DNA from: a virus | Length of the DNA stretch: 21,523 nt | Virus record (IMG/VR): IMGVR_UViG_3300020436_000116 | Location: 1 to 21,523 of that record | Direction: 5' to 3' (one strand) | Part shown: positions 1 through 5,928 of the stretch, in pieces | Layout: each line of letters opens with the position of its first letter | Numbering within the stretch: position 1 is the first letter of the stretch | Program-made: the position numbers and the translations under genes | Notes under the pieces: generated by a model | The model's database searches: none | The model's input: only the letters and a program-made list of their open reading frames with translations | Told to the model about the DNA's origin: nothing

Positions 1-459
1 AAAATTATTGAAGGGGTCAGAGAAAGATATACATCTGAAAGCTATCCTGGTCTAGAAGGTGATGATGTGATGTCTATTCTTGCAACATCAAAAAAATATA
101 GCGATTCAATAATAGTCTCAGTTGATAAGGACATGAGATCTGTGCCTTGTACCTTACTGGCAGGTGATGACATGGAACTTATAACTAAACGTAAAGCTGA
201 TAGGCATTGGATGATACAAGCTTTGACAGGAGACAGTACAGATAATTATTTTGGTATAGATAAAGTAGGACCAGTAACAGCAGAAAAGATATTAGGTGAA
301 GCTAAAACACTAGAACAGATGTGGGAGAAGGTCGTAGCTGCGTATGAAAAAAAGAAATATAACTTTAGTGATGCTGTATTAAATGCACAGCTTGCAAGAA
401 TACTAAGGGATGGAGACTTTGATTTTGATACAGGAGAAGTGTCTCTTTGGACTCCATAA
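1..459 (+). CDS. 5'-3' exonuclease (T7 gp6-like, FEN family), 3' part
   Basis: The reading frame is open from the first base, so the gene starts upstream and only the last 152 codons are present. Visible FEN/5'-nuclease landmarks, in window codons, are: the metal-binding GLEGDDV motif (D21, D22), the SVDKDM motif (D42, D44), and GDSTDNYFGIDKVG with D78 and D81 leading into the helix-3-turn-helix (about 82-98) that grips the DNA. In T7 the homologue degrades host DNA and removes RNA primers. Length and position before the structural genes fit T7 gp6. An internal GTG at 67 is not the start, because the first acidic motif lies at or before it. The TAA at 457-459 is followed by a weak hairpin. 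Confidence 0.93.
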   Translation, partial: KIIEGVRERYTSESYPGLEGDDVMSILATSKKYSDSIIVSVDKDMRSVPCTLLAGDDMELITKRKADRHWMIQALTGDSTDNYFGIDKVGPVTAEKILGEAKTLEQMWEKVVAAYEKKKYNFSDAVLNAQLARILRDGDFDFDTGEVSLWTP

Positions 460-464
460 AAAAC

Positions 465-500
465 ACCAACAACGCAGTAGCATGGGCTGTTGGTATTTCT
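465..500 (+). terminator. weak hairpin after the exonuclease gene
   Basis: A 7-bp inverted repeat, ACCAACA (465-471) and TGTTGGT (488-494), encloses a 16-nt loop and is followed by ATTTCT rather than a clean T run. It lies just after the exonuclease stop, where a terminator or RNA-processing site would separate the DNA-metabolism and structural gene classes. The long loop and poor T tract make it a weak candidate. A second small inverted repeat (GATAAG 511-516 with CTTATC 526-531) lies just downstream. Confidence 0.25.
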
Positions 501-567
501 TAGTTGCCTAGATAAGCATATCAATCTTATCACAGAAATTATATACAGCTATACTTTATTCTATAAA

Positions 568-597
568 TTGACATATACTAAATATAAATCGTTTAAT
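568..597 (+). promoter_or_regulatory. possible promoter before the structural genes
   Basis: An exact TTGACA box (568-573) is followed after 18 bases by TTTAAT (592-597), a plausible sigma70-type pair in the only sizeable gap (460-599) upstream of the structural genes. With this pairing transcription would start about at the ATG of the 67-aa ORF at 600, giving almost no leader; that ORF also lacks a Shine-Dalgarno. The base composition is very AT-rich, so chance matches are likely. A promoter for a phage-encoded RNA polymerase could lie in the same gap, but I saw no repeated motif elsewhere in the window that would identify one. Confidence 0.25.
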
Positions 598-599
598 CT

Positions 600-803
600 A
601 TGGCATCTGCAAAACTACCAGTTATAACAGATGAAATAATTTTTGCCCTAGATCAAATCTTTCCTCATCGCCATCCTGATTTGTCTTTATCTGATAGAGA
701 GGTATGGTATAAAGCAGGGCAGCGTTTTGTTGTTGACTTCTTAATTGAAGAACAGAAACGACAAAAGGAAACGATGCTTACTGAATCAATTTTGGAGAAT
801 TAA
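600..803 (+). CDS. hypothetical protein, 67 aa, upstream of the structural genes
   Basis: I do not recognise a named family. The protein is small and soluble, with no membrane segment. It has a helical, slightly acidic first half and a Lys/Glu-rich end (EEQKRQKETMLTES) likely to form a helix. Composition and codon use match the neighbours, so it is probably a real gene. No Shine-Dalgarno precedes the ATG. The next ORF starts two bases after its stop, and the GGAG that serves that ORF lies inside this gene's last codons, so the two are probably co-translated. T7-like phages often carry short, poorly conserved ORFs between the exonuclease and portal genes. Confidence 0.6.
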   Translation: MASAKLPVITDEIIFALDQIFPHRHPDLSLSDREVWYKAGQRFVVDFLIEEQKRQKETMLTESILEN

Positions 804-805
804 TT

Positions 806-1009
806 ATGTGTGCAGGTAGACCACCAAGACCAAAACCCTTGCCACCACCAAGGCCAACGGCTCCTATGCCAGAAAAAACTGCAAAAAATGTTGGTAAAGC
901 TCCTACTAAAAAGAGGAAAGGGCCTACAGGAACTCCCGCACCTCGTGGTACAAGTTCATTGCAGATTCAGCCTTTAAAATCAGGGAAAAACACGAATTTA
1001 AATTTATAA
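806..1009 (+). CDS. Pro/Lys-rich small protein, possible gp7.3-like tail assembly protein
   Basis: This 67-aa protein opens MCAGRPPRPKPLPPPRPTAP, continues through a Lys-rich middle (KAPTKKRKGPTG), and ends with a short RGTSSLQIQPL segment. It is extremely basic and proline-rich and probably disordered. In T7, gene 7.3, directly upstream of the portal gene, encodes a small basic, low-complexity protein needed for tail assembly. Position, size, composition and the hydrophobic tail-end motif suggest an analogue, but I cannot show homology by eye. GGAG at 794-797, eight bases before the ATG, supports the start. The gene ends four bases before the portal start. The Met-Cys opening is also seen in gp14 of this window. 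Confidence 0.55.
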   Translation: MCAGRPPRPKPLPPPRPTAPMPEKTAKNVGKAPTKKRKGPTGTPAPRGTSSLQIQPLKSGKNTNLNL

Positions 1010-1012
1010 AAA

Positions 1013-2599
1013 ATGGAATATACACAAGGTGGTAAGACTGCTGCTGGCCGATATGAACAGTTGGTCAGTGGCAGATCAACTTATGAAAGAGAAGCTAAAG
1101 AATCTTCAAAACTTACCTTGCCAAGTCTTATTCCAGAAACCACATCTGGCACAAGGGCTAGGATTAAAACTCCTTTTCAAGCCCTTGGAGCCAAAGCTGT
1201 GAACAGTCTTGCGGCAAAACTTTTACTAACACTATTACCTCCAGGTACTGCATTTTTTAAGTTAGTAATAGATCAACTTAAGCTTATGCAAGAAGGTCAA
1301 AGTGAAATTCAAAGTGAAATAGATAAAGGTTTGAGGGCGTATGAAAATGCTTTGATGGATGAAATAGAAGTATCTAATGACCGTGTTGCAATGTTTGAAG
1401 CGTTAAAACATTTAATAGTTGGTGGTAATGTTCTTCTTTATTTAACAGACAAAGGATTAAAAGTATATCCATTATCTAAATTTGTATCTAAAAGAGATTC
1501 GGTAGGTAATGTTTTAGAAATACTTACAAAAGAATCTGTTAACCCTCAAGCTTTGCCTTCCGACTTTCTTGCAAAAATTAAGCAAAAAGATAATTATGAC
1601 GAGAAAACTATGGGGGATGAGATTGATATTTATACTTGCGTAAAAAGATATGGTGATGATTTTATGTGGCATCAAGAATGTCAAGGAGAAAAAATACCTG
1701 GTACTGATGGAAGATCTAAAGTTGATGTCTCTCCTTGGATTTTGCTTAGATGGATTCGGATTGATGGAGAAGATTACGGGCGTGGATACGTTGAAGAGTA
1801 CCGTGGCGACCTTATATCTTTAGAAGCTTTAACTCAAGCTGTTATTGAAGGTGCTGCTGCTAGTGCAAAAGTTTTATTTCTCGTTAATCCTAACGGTCAG
1901 ACAAGGGCAGCAACTTTAGCAAAGGCTCCAAATGGAGCGATAAGAGAAGGAAGTGCGGGAGATATTTCTGTAATGCAAGTAGGAAAGCAAGGTGACTTTG
2001 CTGTTGCACAACAAGCAATGCAACGGATAGAAGCTAGATTGGCAGATGCTTTTCTTATGGCTAGTTCTGTACAAAGACAAGCCGAAAGAGTAACAGCAGC
2101 CGAGATAAATCTATTAGCTCAAGAACTTGAGAATTCGCTTGGGGGAACGTACTCTATTCTTTCTCAAGAGTTTCAAATACCATTCCTAAGAAGGCGTATG
2201 CACATGATGGTAAGGGCTGGAAAAGTAAAAGCCTTGCCAGAAAAATTAGTAAAGCCTAAGATAGTGACAGGGATTCAAGGTCTTGGCAGAGGTAACGATA
2301 GAAATAAACTCATTGAGTTTATCGGTACTGTGGCTCAAGCACTTGGACCAGATGTGATGCGTCAGTTTGTTAATGTGGATGAAGCAGTTAAACGTCTTGC
2401 TACTTCTATTGGAATTGACACTACTAATCTGATTAAAACACAAGAGCAAATTGCAGCAGAGCAACAACAAGCTCAACAACAACAGCTTATACAATCTCTT
2501 GGACCTGCTGCTTTGGGATCTAAATTACTTGATCCTAAAAACAATGCTCAAGCACAACAACTAACGGAGGAGCTAAATGCCAACCAAGAAGCAGCCTAG
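1013..2599 (+). CDS. portal protein (head-tail connector, T7 gp8-like)
   Basis: The 528-aa protein matches T7 gp8 in length (about 536 aa) and in position before the scaffold. Recognisable features are the N-terminal helical segment (TPFQALGAKAVNSLAAKLLL, about residues 54-73, followed by LLPPGTAFFKL), the KHLIVGGNVLLYL strand-helix, and the central SPWILLRWIRIDGEDYGRGY block typical of podovirus connectors. The C-terminus is Gln-rich (AAEQQQAQQQQLIQSLG), as in other connectors of this family. In T7 twelve copies form the ring at one capsid vertex through which DNA is packaged and ejected. The ATG lies four bases after the previous stop with no clear Shine-Dalgarno. The last 23 bases overlap the next ORF in another frame. 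Confidence 0.95.
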   Translation: MEYTQGGKTAAGRYEQLVSGRSTYEREAKESSKLTLPSLIPETTSGTRARIKTPFQALGAKAVNSLAAKLLLTLLPPGTAFFKLVIDQLKLMQEGQSEIQSEIDKGLRAYENALMDEIEVSNDRVAMFEALKHLIVGGNVLLYLTDKGLKVYPLSKFVSKRDSVGNVLEILTKESVNPQALPSDFLAKIKQKDNYDEKTMGDEIDIYTCVKRYGDDFMWHQECQGEKIPGTDGRSKVDVSPWILLRWIRIDGEDYGRGYVEEYRGDLISLEALTQAVIEGAAASAKVLFLVNPNGQTRAATLAKAPNGAIREGSAGDISVMQVGKQGDFAVAQQAMQRIEARLADAFLMASSVQRQAERVTAAEINLLAQELENSLGGTYSILSQEFQIPFLRRRMHMMVRAGKVKALPEKLVKPKIVTGIQGLGRGNDRNKLIEFIGTVAQALGPDVMRQFVNVDEAVKRLATSIGIDTTNLIKTQEQIAAEQQQAQQQQLIQSLGPAALGSKLLDPKNNAQAQQLTEELNANQEAA

Positions 2600-2753
2600 G
2601 AAAAGAGATGAGAATGGTAAGTTTGTTGCCAAATCACAAGAACCTGTGGTAAAACCTGTAGTAAAAGAACCTGTTGTGGCTAAAGAAACATCAGTAGAAA
2701 CAAACTCTAAAGATGTAATTACTAGACATGGCAGTACACTACATACAAGTTAA
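2577..2753 (+). CDS. short Pro/Val/Lys-rich protein between portal and scaffold
   Basis: A 58-aa ORF begins MPTKKQPRKRDENGKFVAKS, continues with a small internal repeat (EPVVKPVVKEPVV, about residues 22-34) and ends VITRHGSTLHTS. The strong ribosome-binding site GGAGGAG (2566-2572), four bases before the ATG and inside the end of the portal gene, makes translation very likely. It overlaps the portal gene by 23 bases and ends ten bases before the scaffold gene. It is basic, Pro-rich and probably disordered, and I know no family name for it. The place between portal and scaffold suggests a head-assembly accessory role, but that is inference only. Confidence 0.7.
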   Translation: MPTKKQPRKRDENGKFVAKSQEPVVKPVVKEPVVAKETSVETNSKDVITRHGSTLHTS

Positions 2754-2763
2754 TTAAGGATTT

Positions 2764-3561
2764 ATGACTTCATCACAACTAAACGTATCTGAAACACCAC
2801 CAATGTCTCAAGAAGACTTGGAGACTTTAGCTAAAAATGAAACAGATGAAAATGGTCTAATACTAGGTAAGTTTAAAACTGTTGAAGATTTAGCTGCAAG
2901 TTACAAAGAGCTTGAAGGTAAACTTGGTAATAATACTTCAGAAGAGGAAGGCCAAGAAGAAACTGTTGAAGAAAACGAAAGTCAAACAGATTACCATGAC
3001 ATCTACGGTGATGGATTGGCTGAAGTATTAGATGAAGTTGGCATTGATCCAGAAGATATTACAAATAGATTTATTGAAAATGGGAACATAAGTGATGATG
3101 ATTATTCAAAACTAGAGGAGGGTGGATTTTCTAGACAAGTTATTGATACTTATTTAGATGGTGTTAGATCTCAAGGGAATGTTGAACAAATAGCTAGGGG
3201 AGAAATTTCAAGTATTAAAGAGATTGCAGGTGGAGATCAGGGTTACGAACAGATGAAATCTTGGGCTAATGAAAATTTATCTCAAGATGAAATTACTGCT
3301 TTTGATAATCTAACTGCTACAGCATCAGCACCAGCGATTAGACTAGCAGTGCAAGGACTTTATTCTCAATACAGTAATGCTATGGGTATCGAACCAGATT
3401 TAGTGTCAGGAAGACCATCAAGTAATGGATTAGCTCCATATAGATCAGCAGCAGAAGTTACTGCTGCTATGAGTGATCCACGTTACGGAAAAGATATGAC
3501 TTACACAGGAACGGTGCAAGAGAGGTTGCGTGAAAGTGATGTCTTTAGAAGATCTAGATAA
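2764..3561 (+). CDS. capsid assembly scaffolding protein (T7 gp9-like)
   Basis: This 265-aa protein is strongly acidic in its first half, with Glu/Asp-rich stretches such as TSEEEGQEETVEENES (about residues 58-73). Its C-terminal part (about 200-265) is a helical region ending in basic residues (RLRESDVFRRSR). An acidic, helical protein placed between portal and capsid genes and ending in a short basic tail that contacts the capsid protein is the hallmark of podovirus scaffolds. T7 gp9 is about 307 aa, so this one is somewhat shorter. It would direct procapsid assembly and then leave the head. The start is supported by AAGGA (2756-2760). The stop overlaps the next start by one base (TAATG). 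Confidence 0.9.
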   Translation: MTSSQLNVSETPPMSQEDLETLAKNETDENGLILGKFKTVEDLAASYKELEGKLGNNTSEEEGQEETVEENESQTDYHDIYGDGLAEVLDEVGIDPEDITNRFIENGNISDDDYSKLEEGGFSRQVIDTYLDGVRSQGNVEQIARGEISSIKEIAGGDQGYEQMKSWANENLSQDEITAFDNLTATASAPAIRLAVQGLYSQYSNAMGIEPDLVSGRPSSNGLAPYRSAAEVTAAMSDPRYGKDMTYTGTVQERLRESDVFRRSR

Positions 3562-3698
3562 TGGCTAAACCTACAAACCCAAAGCTTTATGCAAGAATAA
3601 AAGCAAAGGTTAAAAGAACTGTTAAGAAGTGGCCTTCTGCTTATGCAAGTGGACAGCTTGTAAGGCAATATAAAGCTGCTGGAGGAGGCTACTCGTAA
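3561..3698 (+). CDS. 45-aa basic protein with a WPSAYASG motif
   Basis: The ORF starts within the scaffold stop (TAATG overlap, base 3561). The protein begins MAKPTNPKLYARIKAKVKRT, continues with KKWPSAYASGQLVRQYKAAG and ends GGYS. By my count it has 11 Lys/Arg and no acidic residue. The Lys-Trp-Pro-Ser-Ala-Tyr-Ala core is a pattern I associate with small conserved proteins of marine phages and some large DNA viruses, without a known function. A basic, glycine-ended peptide of this size would be suited to binding nucleic acid or an acidic surface of the capsid, which is inference. First of a run of five tiny basic genes between scaffold and capsid. Confidence 0.7.
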   Translation: MAKPTNPKLYARIKAKVKRTVKKWPSAYASGQLVRQYKAAGGGYS

Positions 3699-3700
3699 TT

Positions 3701-3820
3701 ATGGCTTTATCTAAAAAACAAAAACAACTCGATAAAACTGGTGATGGTAAAATCACTAGAGAAGATCTTATGATTCTTCGTGCAAAAAAGAAAAAGAAGA
3801 ATGGCAAAACTTACACTTAA
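3701..3820 (+). CDS. 39-aa mini-protein with one EF-hand-like loop
   Basis: The protein opens MALSKKQKQLDKTGDGKITR and ends in a poly-Lys stretch (ILRAKKKKKNGKTYT). Residues 11-22 (DKTGDGKITRED) follow the EF-hand calcium loop: Asp at loop position 1, Asp at 5, Gly at 6, Ile at 8 and an acidic residue at 12. Position 3 is Thr instead of the usual Asp/Asn, and position 12 is Asp instead of Glu, so affinity may be low. A strong Shine-Dalgarno (GGAGGAGG, 3681-3688) precedes it at a slightly long 12-base spacing. It overlaps the next ORF by 20 bases. A lone EF-hand fused to a cationic tail could bind calcium plus DNA or capsid; that role is inferred. Confidence 0.7.
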   Translation: MALSKKQKQLDKTGDGKITREDLMILRAKKKKKNGKTYT

Positions 3821-3953
3821 TCAAATGCGAACTCTGAAGAAACATTCAGAGCATCATTCTAAAAAACATATGGATATGATGAAGAAGTTAATGCGTGAAG
3901 GTTCTTCATTTAAAGCTGCACACAACAAAGCACAAAAAGATGTAGGCAAATGA
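3801..3953 (+). CDS. 50-aa basic His/Met-rich protein
   Basis: The sequence starts MAKLTLNQMRTLKKHSEHHS, continues KKHMDMMKKLMREG and finishes SSFKAAHNKAQKDVGK. It contains five His and six Met, clustered at residues 15-31, and 13 Lys/Arg against four acidic residues. It is predicted to be mostly helical. I associate the general pattern (KKH..HH..KHM...M..M..G.SF..AH..A...VGK) with short proteins in cyanophage genomes, with no known activity. The start lies inside the end of the EF-hand ORF, and the stop overlaps the next start as ATGA (3950-3953), so translation of the group is probably coupled. Confidence 0.7.
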   Translation: MAKLTLNQMRTLKKHSEHHSKKHMDMMKKLMREGSSFKAAHNKAQKDVGK

Positions 3954-4207
3954 GTCTTGATAGATGGTTTAAAGAAAAGTGGGTTGATGTTAAAACAGGC
4001 AAGAAATGTGGCCGAGGTAAAAATGAAAAAGGTAGACCTTACCCTGCTTGCAGACCATCAAAAAGAATTAGCAGCAAAACACCAAAAACTACAAGCGAAA
4101 TGAGCAGTAAAGAGAGAGCTAGATTTAAAAGAGAAAAGACAAGTTCAAAAAATATTAGCTATCAACATAGAAGAAAAAAATCAAGAGATAGTTTAAAGCT
4201 TGCATAA
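3950..4207 (+). CDS. 85-aa basic protein with CG..YPACRPSKR motif
   Basis: The protein begins MSLDRWFKEKWVDVKTGKKC, followed by GRGKNEKGRPYPACRPSKR and a serine/threonine/lysine-rich half (SSKTPKTTSEMSSKERARFK) ending YQHRRKKSRDSLKLA. The WF.EKWVD.KTGK.CGR...YPACRPSKR layout is one I have seen in small proteins of phages and large DNA viruses, with no assigned function. There are only two Cys, too few for a classical zinc finger in a monomer, although dimerisation could supply four ligands. ATGA overlap with the preceding gene implies translational coupling. The closing SRDSLKLA resembles the SRDSLKIK near the start of the 63-aa ORF at 5929, perhaps a shared origin. Confidence 0.75.
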   Translation: MSLDRWFKEKWVDVKTGKKCGRGKNEKGRPYPACRPSKRISSKTPKTTSEMSSKERARFKREKTSSKNISYQHRRKKSRDSLKLA

Positions 4208-4245
4208 GAGTGTTATATTTTAAGTAGCTTACATTTTTTATGTCT

Positions 4246-4250
4246 AAGGG
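4246..4250 (+). promoter_or_regulatory. ribosome-binding site that sets the start at 4258
   Basis: AAGGG ends seven bases before the ATG at 4258. The alternative in-frame ATG at 4240 has only T-rich sequence (ACATTTTTT) before it and no Shine-Dalgarno, so the downstream start is favoured. Confidence 0.5.
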
Positions 4251-4257
4251 CGTATCA

Positions 4258-4503
4258 ATGACTAAGAAGGATAAAGATCCCTCTGGGGGTCTTACTGCTT
4301 CTGGTCGTAGAAAATACAACCGAGCAACAGGTGGAAACTTGCAAGCTCCTGTTACTAAAAAGACAGGTCTTTCTCCTAGACAGAAAGCAAGAAGAAAATC
4401 CTTCTGTGCAAGAATGTCAAAAGTAAAAGGACCGTTAAAAAAAGATGGCAAGTTAACTCGCAAAGCCCTTGCTTTAAGGAAGTGGAATTGTGGGTCAGTA
4501 TAA
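4258..4503 (+). CDS. 81-aa basic protein with SFCARM...RKWNC motif
   Basis: From the chosen start it reads MTKKDKDPSGGLTASGRRKY, then NRATGGNLQAPVTKK, RRKSFCARMSKVKGP, and RKALALRKWNCGSV at the end. The KDP.GGLTA.GR..YN..TG..L..PVT / SFCARM / LRKWNC arrangement is a small conserved family found in many phages and large DNA viruses; I recall it only as a domain of unknown function. An in-frame ATG at 4240 would add six residues (87 aa) but lacks a ribosome-binding site. It is the last of the five basic ORFs before the capsid gene and is followed by a 120-bp leader. Confidence 0.8.
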   Translation: MTKKDKDPSGGLTASGRRKYNRATGGNLQAPVTKKTGLSPRQKARRKSFCARMSKVKGPLKKDGKLTRKALALRKWNCGSV

Positions 4504-4531
4504 ATTAACAAAACGAAAATCTTAATATCAA

Positions 4532-4558
4532 AAGTGCCTGATGCGTCAGATACCACTT
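4532..4558 (+). other. RNA hairpin in the capsid-gene leader
   Basis: AAGTG (4532-4536) pairs with CACTT (4554-4558), and inside it CTGA (4538-4541) pairs with TCAG (4546-4549) around a TGCG tetraloop, leaving a small internal loop. It sits about 65 bases upstream of the capsid start and has no T run after it, so it is not a terminator. It may be an mRNA 5'-end stabiliser or processing site for the abundant capsid message, by analogy with RNase III sites in T7; this is inferred. Confidence 0.35.
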
Positions 4559-4627
4559 ATGAGAACAGACAGTAGTAAAGTTAGTTTCTTAAATTTATTC
4601 AACTATTCTAAAGGTTTTTTACCATGA
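4541..4627 (+). CDS. possible 28-aa leader ORF overlapping the capsid start
   Basis: An ATG inside the hairpin opens a 28-codon ORF (MRQIPLMRTDSSKVSFLNLF, then NYSKGFLP) whose TGA overlaps the capsid ATG as ATGA (4624-4627). The last codons read GGT TTT TTA CCA TGA, so T-TTT-TTA, a canonical -1 slippery heptamer, lies in phase, and a -1 slip there would enter the capsid frame. There is no Shine-Dalgarno at 4541 and the peptide has no recognisable features. Chance is a real possibility in T-rich DNA, so confidence is low. Confidence 0.2.
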   Translation: MRQIPLMRTDSSKVSFLNLFNYSKGFLP

Positions 4628-5610
4628 GTAATGCTACGGTATCTCGCCTTGGTTTGGTCGACAATACAGGAACAGACTTTGACGCTCTGTTTCTGAAAGT
4701 TTTTTCTGGTGAGGTGCTAACTGCGTTCACACGCAATAACATCTTCAACGATCAACTTCATTCTGTTCGTACCATAACTTCAGGCAAATCGGCACAATTT
4801 CCAGTTTTAGGCACTGCCACTGCTTCCTATCATACGCCTGGAAATTTACTTACAGGAGGCAACCAAATCAGACACGGTGAGCGTTTGATTTCAATAGACG
4901 ACCTTCTAATAGCAGACGTTTTTGTAAGTCGGCTTGAGGAATTGAAGAATCATTATGACGTTAGGGCAAGTTACGCTGATGAACTCGGCAAGGCTCTAGC
5001 TAAAACATACGATTCTAATGTCGCAAAAATGATCGCAAATGCGAGTCGTGCATCTTCAACACTTACAGGTATTGCAGGTGGACTTACTTTGACTCTTGCT
5101 TCTGGTAACACAGCTTCAGCAAACGTCACAGGTGATGAGATAGCTGCTGCTATTTATGACATAGCTCAAGCATTTGACGAGCGTGACATTCCTCCTACAG
5201 ATCGTTTCTGTGTATTACCACCTGCTGAGTACTACAAACTTGCTGAGTCTGCTACAAGAACAGTAGATGTTGACTTTAACCCTGGTGGTAATGGTTCGTT
5301 TGCTTCTGGTAAAATCCAGCAAGTTGCAGGTATTCCTGTGATGATGAGCAACAACGTACCTCAATCAAACGTCAGCAGTAATCCAAGCGGTGCAAACAAC
5401 ACCTACTCAGGTGACGATAGTAAAACTATCGGACTTGTTTTCCACAAATCAGCAGTCGGTACTGTCAAATTGATGGACATGACAACTGAAATAACAGGAA
5501 ATGAGTATGCAACGATGTACCAAGGAACATTGCTCGTTGCGAAGTACGCACTTGGGCATGGAATCCTAAGACCAGAGTGTGCAGCTACTATTAAGTTATC
5601 TGCTTCTTAA
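4624..5610 (+). CDS. major capsid protein (T7 gp10A-like, HK97 fold)
   Basis: The 328-aa protein aligns by eye with T7-type capsid proteins (about 345 aa). It has the N-terminal MSNATVSRLGLVDNTG, the FLKVFSGEVLTAFTRNNIF helix region (about 22-40), the VRTITSGKSAQFPVLGTATA segment, GERLISIDDLL, and a C-terminal YQGTLLVAKYALGHGILRPE block. It forms the icosahedral shell with scaffold and portal. AAGG (4611-4614), nine bases upstream, is the likely ribosome-binding site. Codon use is shifted toward C-ending and CGN codons compared with its neighbours, as expected for the most highly expressed phage gene. No gp10B-type extension is possible: both alternate frames stop within about 20 bases of the TAA, before the terminator. 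Confidence 0.97.
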   Translation: MSNATVSRLGLVDNTGTDFDALFLKVFSGEVLTAFTRNNIFNDQLHSVRTITSGKSAQFPVLGTATASYHTPGNLLTGGNQIRHGERLISIDDLLIADVFVSRLEELKNHYDVRASYADELGKALAKTYDSNVAKMIANASRASSTLTGIAGGLTLTLASGNTASANVTGDEIAAAIYDIAQAFDERDIPPTDRFCVLPPAEYYKLAESATRTVDVDFNPGGNGSFASGKIQQVAGIPVMMSNNVPQSNVSSNPSGANNTYSGDDSKTIGLVFHKSAVGTVKLMDMTTEITGNEYATMYQGTLLVAKYALGHGILRPECAATIKLSAS

Positions 5611-5631
5611 CACTTCTTAAATTCAATTTAT

Positions 5632-5663
5632 AAGGTATCTTATTATTAGATACCTTTTTTTTT
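5632..5663 (+). terminator. intrinsic terminator after the capsid gene
   Basis: A perfect 9-bp stem, AAGGTATCT (5632-5640) with AGATACCTT (5648-5656), closes a 7-nt loop (TATTATT) and runs into nine T residues (5655-5663). It begins 21 bases after the capsid stop. T7 has its main terminator at the same place, after gene 10, which lowers expression of the tail and core genes relative to the capsid gene. It is the only convincing intrinsic terminator in the window. Confidence 0.92.
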
Positions 5664-5669
5664 ATAGCT

Positions 5670-5846
5670 ATGAGCATACAAAAACCTCTTTCAAAAAAGG
5701 AAAAAGAAAAAATTAAAAAGATGCGAGAAAAATTAAAAAACGCATCTAAAGAAATAATGGGTGGATCTTTTAAAATAAATCCTAGTGCATCTGCTATGAG
5801 TTCAGCAGCAAAAAAATCTTTAAGAAACAAACTTAAAATTAAGTAA
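5670..5846 (+). CDS. 58-aa Lys-rich protein just after the terminator
   Basis: The protein starts MSIQKPLSKKEKEKIKKMRE, a strongly charged helix, and continues to IMGGSFKINPSASAMSSAAK, ending KKSLRNKLKIK. It has no recognisable domain. The ATG lies seven bases after the terminator T run, with no Shine-Dalgarno in the leader, so expression probably depends on terminator read-through and weak initiation. It is one of three Lys-rich ORFs placed between the capsid and gp11 genes. The SKKEKEKIKKMR opening resembles the SKKQKQ opening of the EF-hand mini-protein at 3701, but without the calcium loop. Confidence 0.6.
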   Translation: MSIQKPLSKKEKEKIKKMREKLKNASKEIMGGSFKINPSASAMSSAAKKSLRNKLKIK

Positions 5847-5851
5847 ACATC

Positions 5852-5926
5852 ATGGGTTATCACACTAAAGGCACTAAAAAATCAACTACCAAAAAAGGTA
5901 GTAAAGGCACTAAAAAGGGGTATTAA
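5852..5926 (+). CDS. 24-aa Gly/Lys/Thr peptide
   Basis: The ORF encodes MGYHTKGTKKSTTKKGSKGT followed by KKGY: nine Lys, one His and no acidic residue, with a TKKG/SKGTKKG repeat character. It starts five bases after the previous stop and is followed two bases later by the next start. AAGGGG in its own last codons serves the next gene. It is very short and has no Shine-Dalgarno, so it could be non-coding, but gap length, composition and placement match the neighbouring small basic genes. Confidence 0.4.
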   Translation: MGYHTKGTKKSTTKKGSKGTKKGY

Positions 5927-5928
5927 TT

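Noticed and set aside
511-531. Hairpin GATAAG...CTTATC after the exonuclease gene
   Set aside because: Only six base pairs and no T run follow it; such repeats arise by chance in AT-rich DNA.
460-599. tRNA or attachment-site core in the gap after the exonuclease
   Set aside because: No cloverleaf, T-loop signature or CCA end is visible, and no integrase gene is in the window.
4240-4257. Upstream ATG for the SFCARM/RKWNC protein
   Set aside because: No Shine-Dalgarno precedes it, whereas AAGGG is well placed for the ATG at 4258; not excluded, only less likely.
4155-4556. Minus-strand ORF of 133 aa covering the basic-protein genes
   Set aside because: It is antisense to two well-supported + strand genes and has no ribosome-binding site or recognisable domain.
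5590-5640. T7 gp10B-style frameshift extension at the capsid 3' end
   Set aside because: Both alternate frames hit stops within about 20 bases of the capsid TAA, before the terminator.
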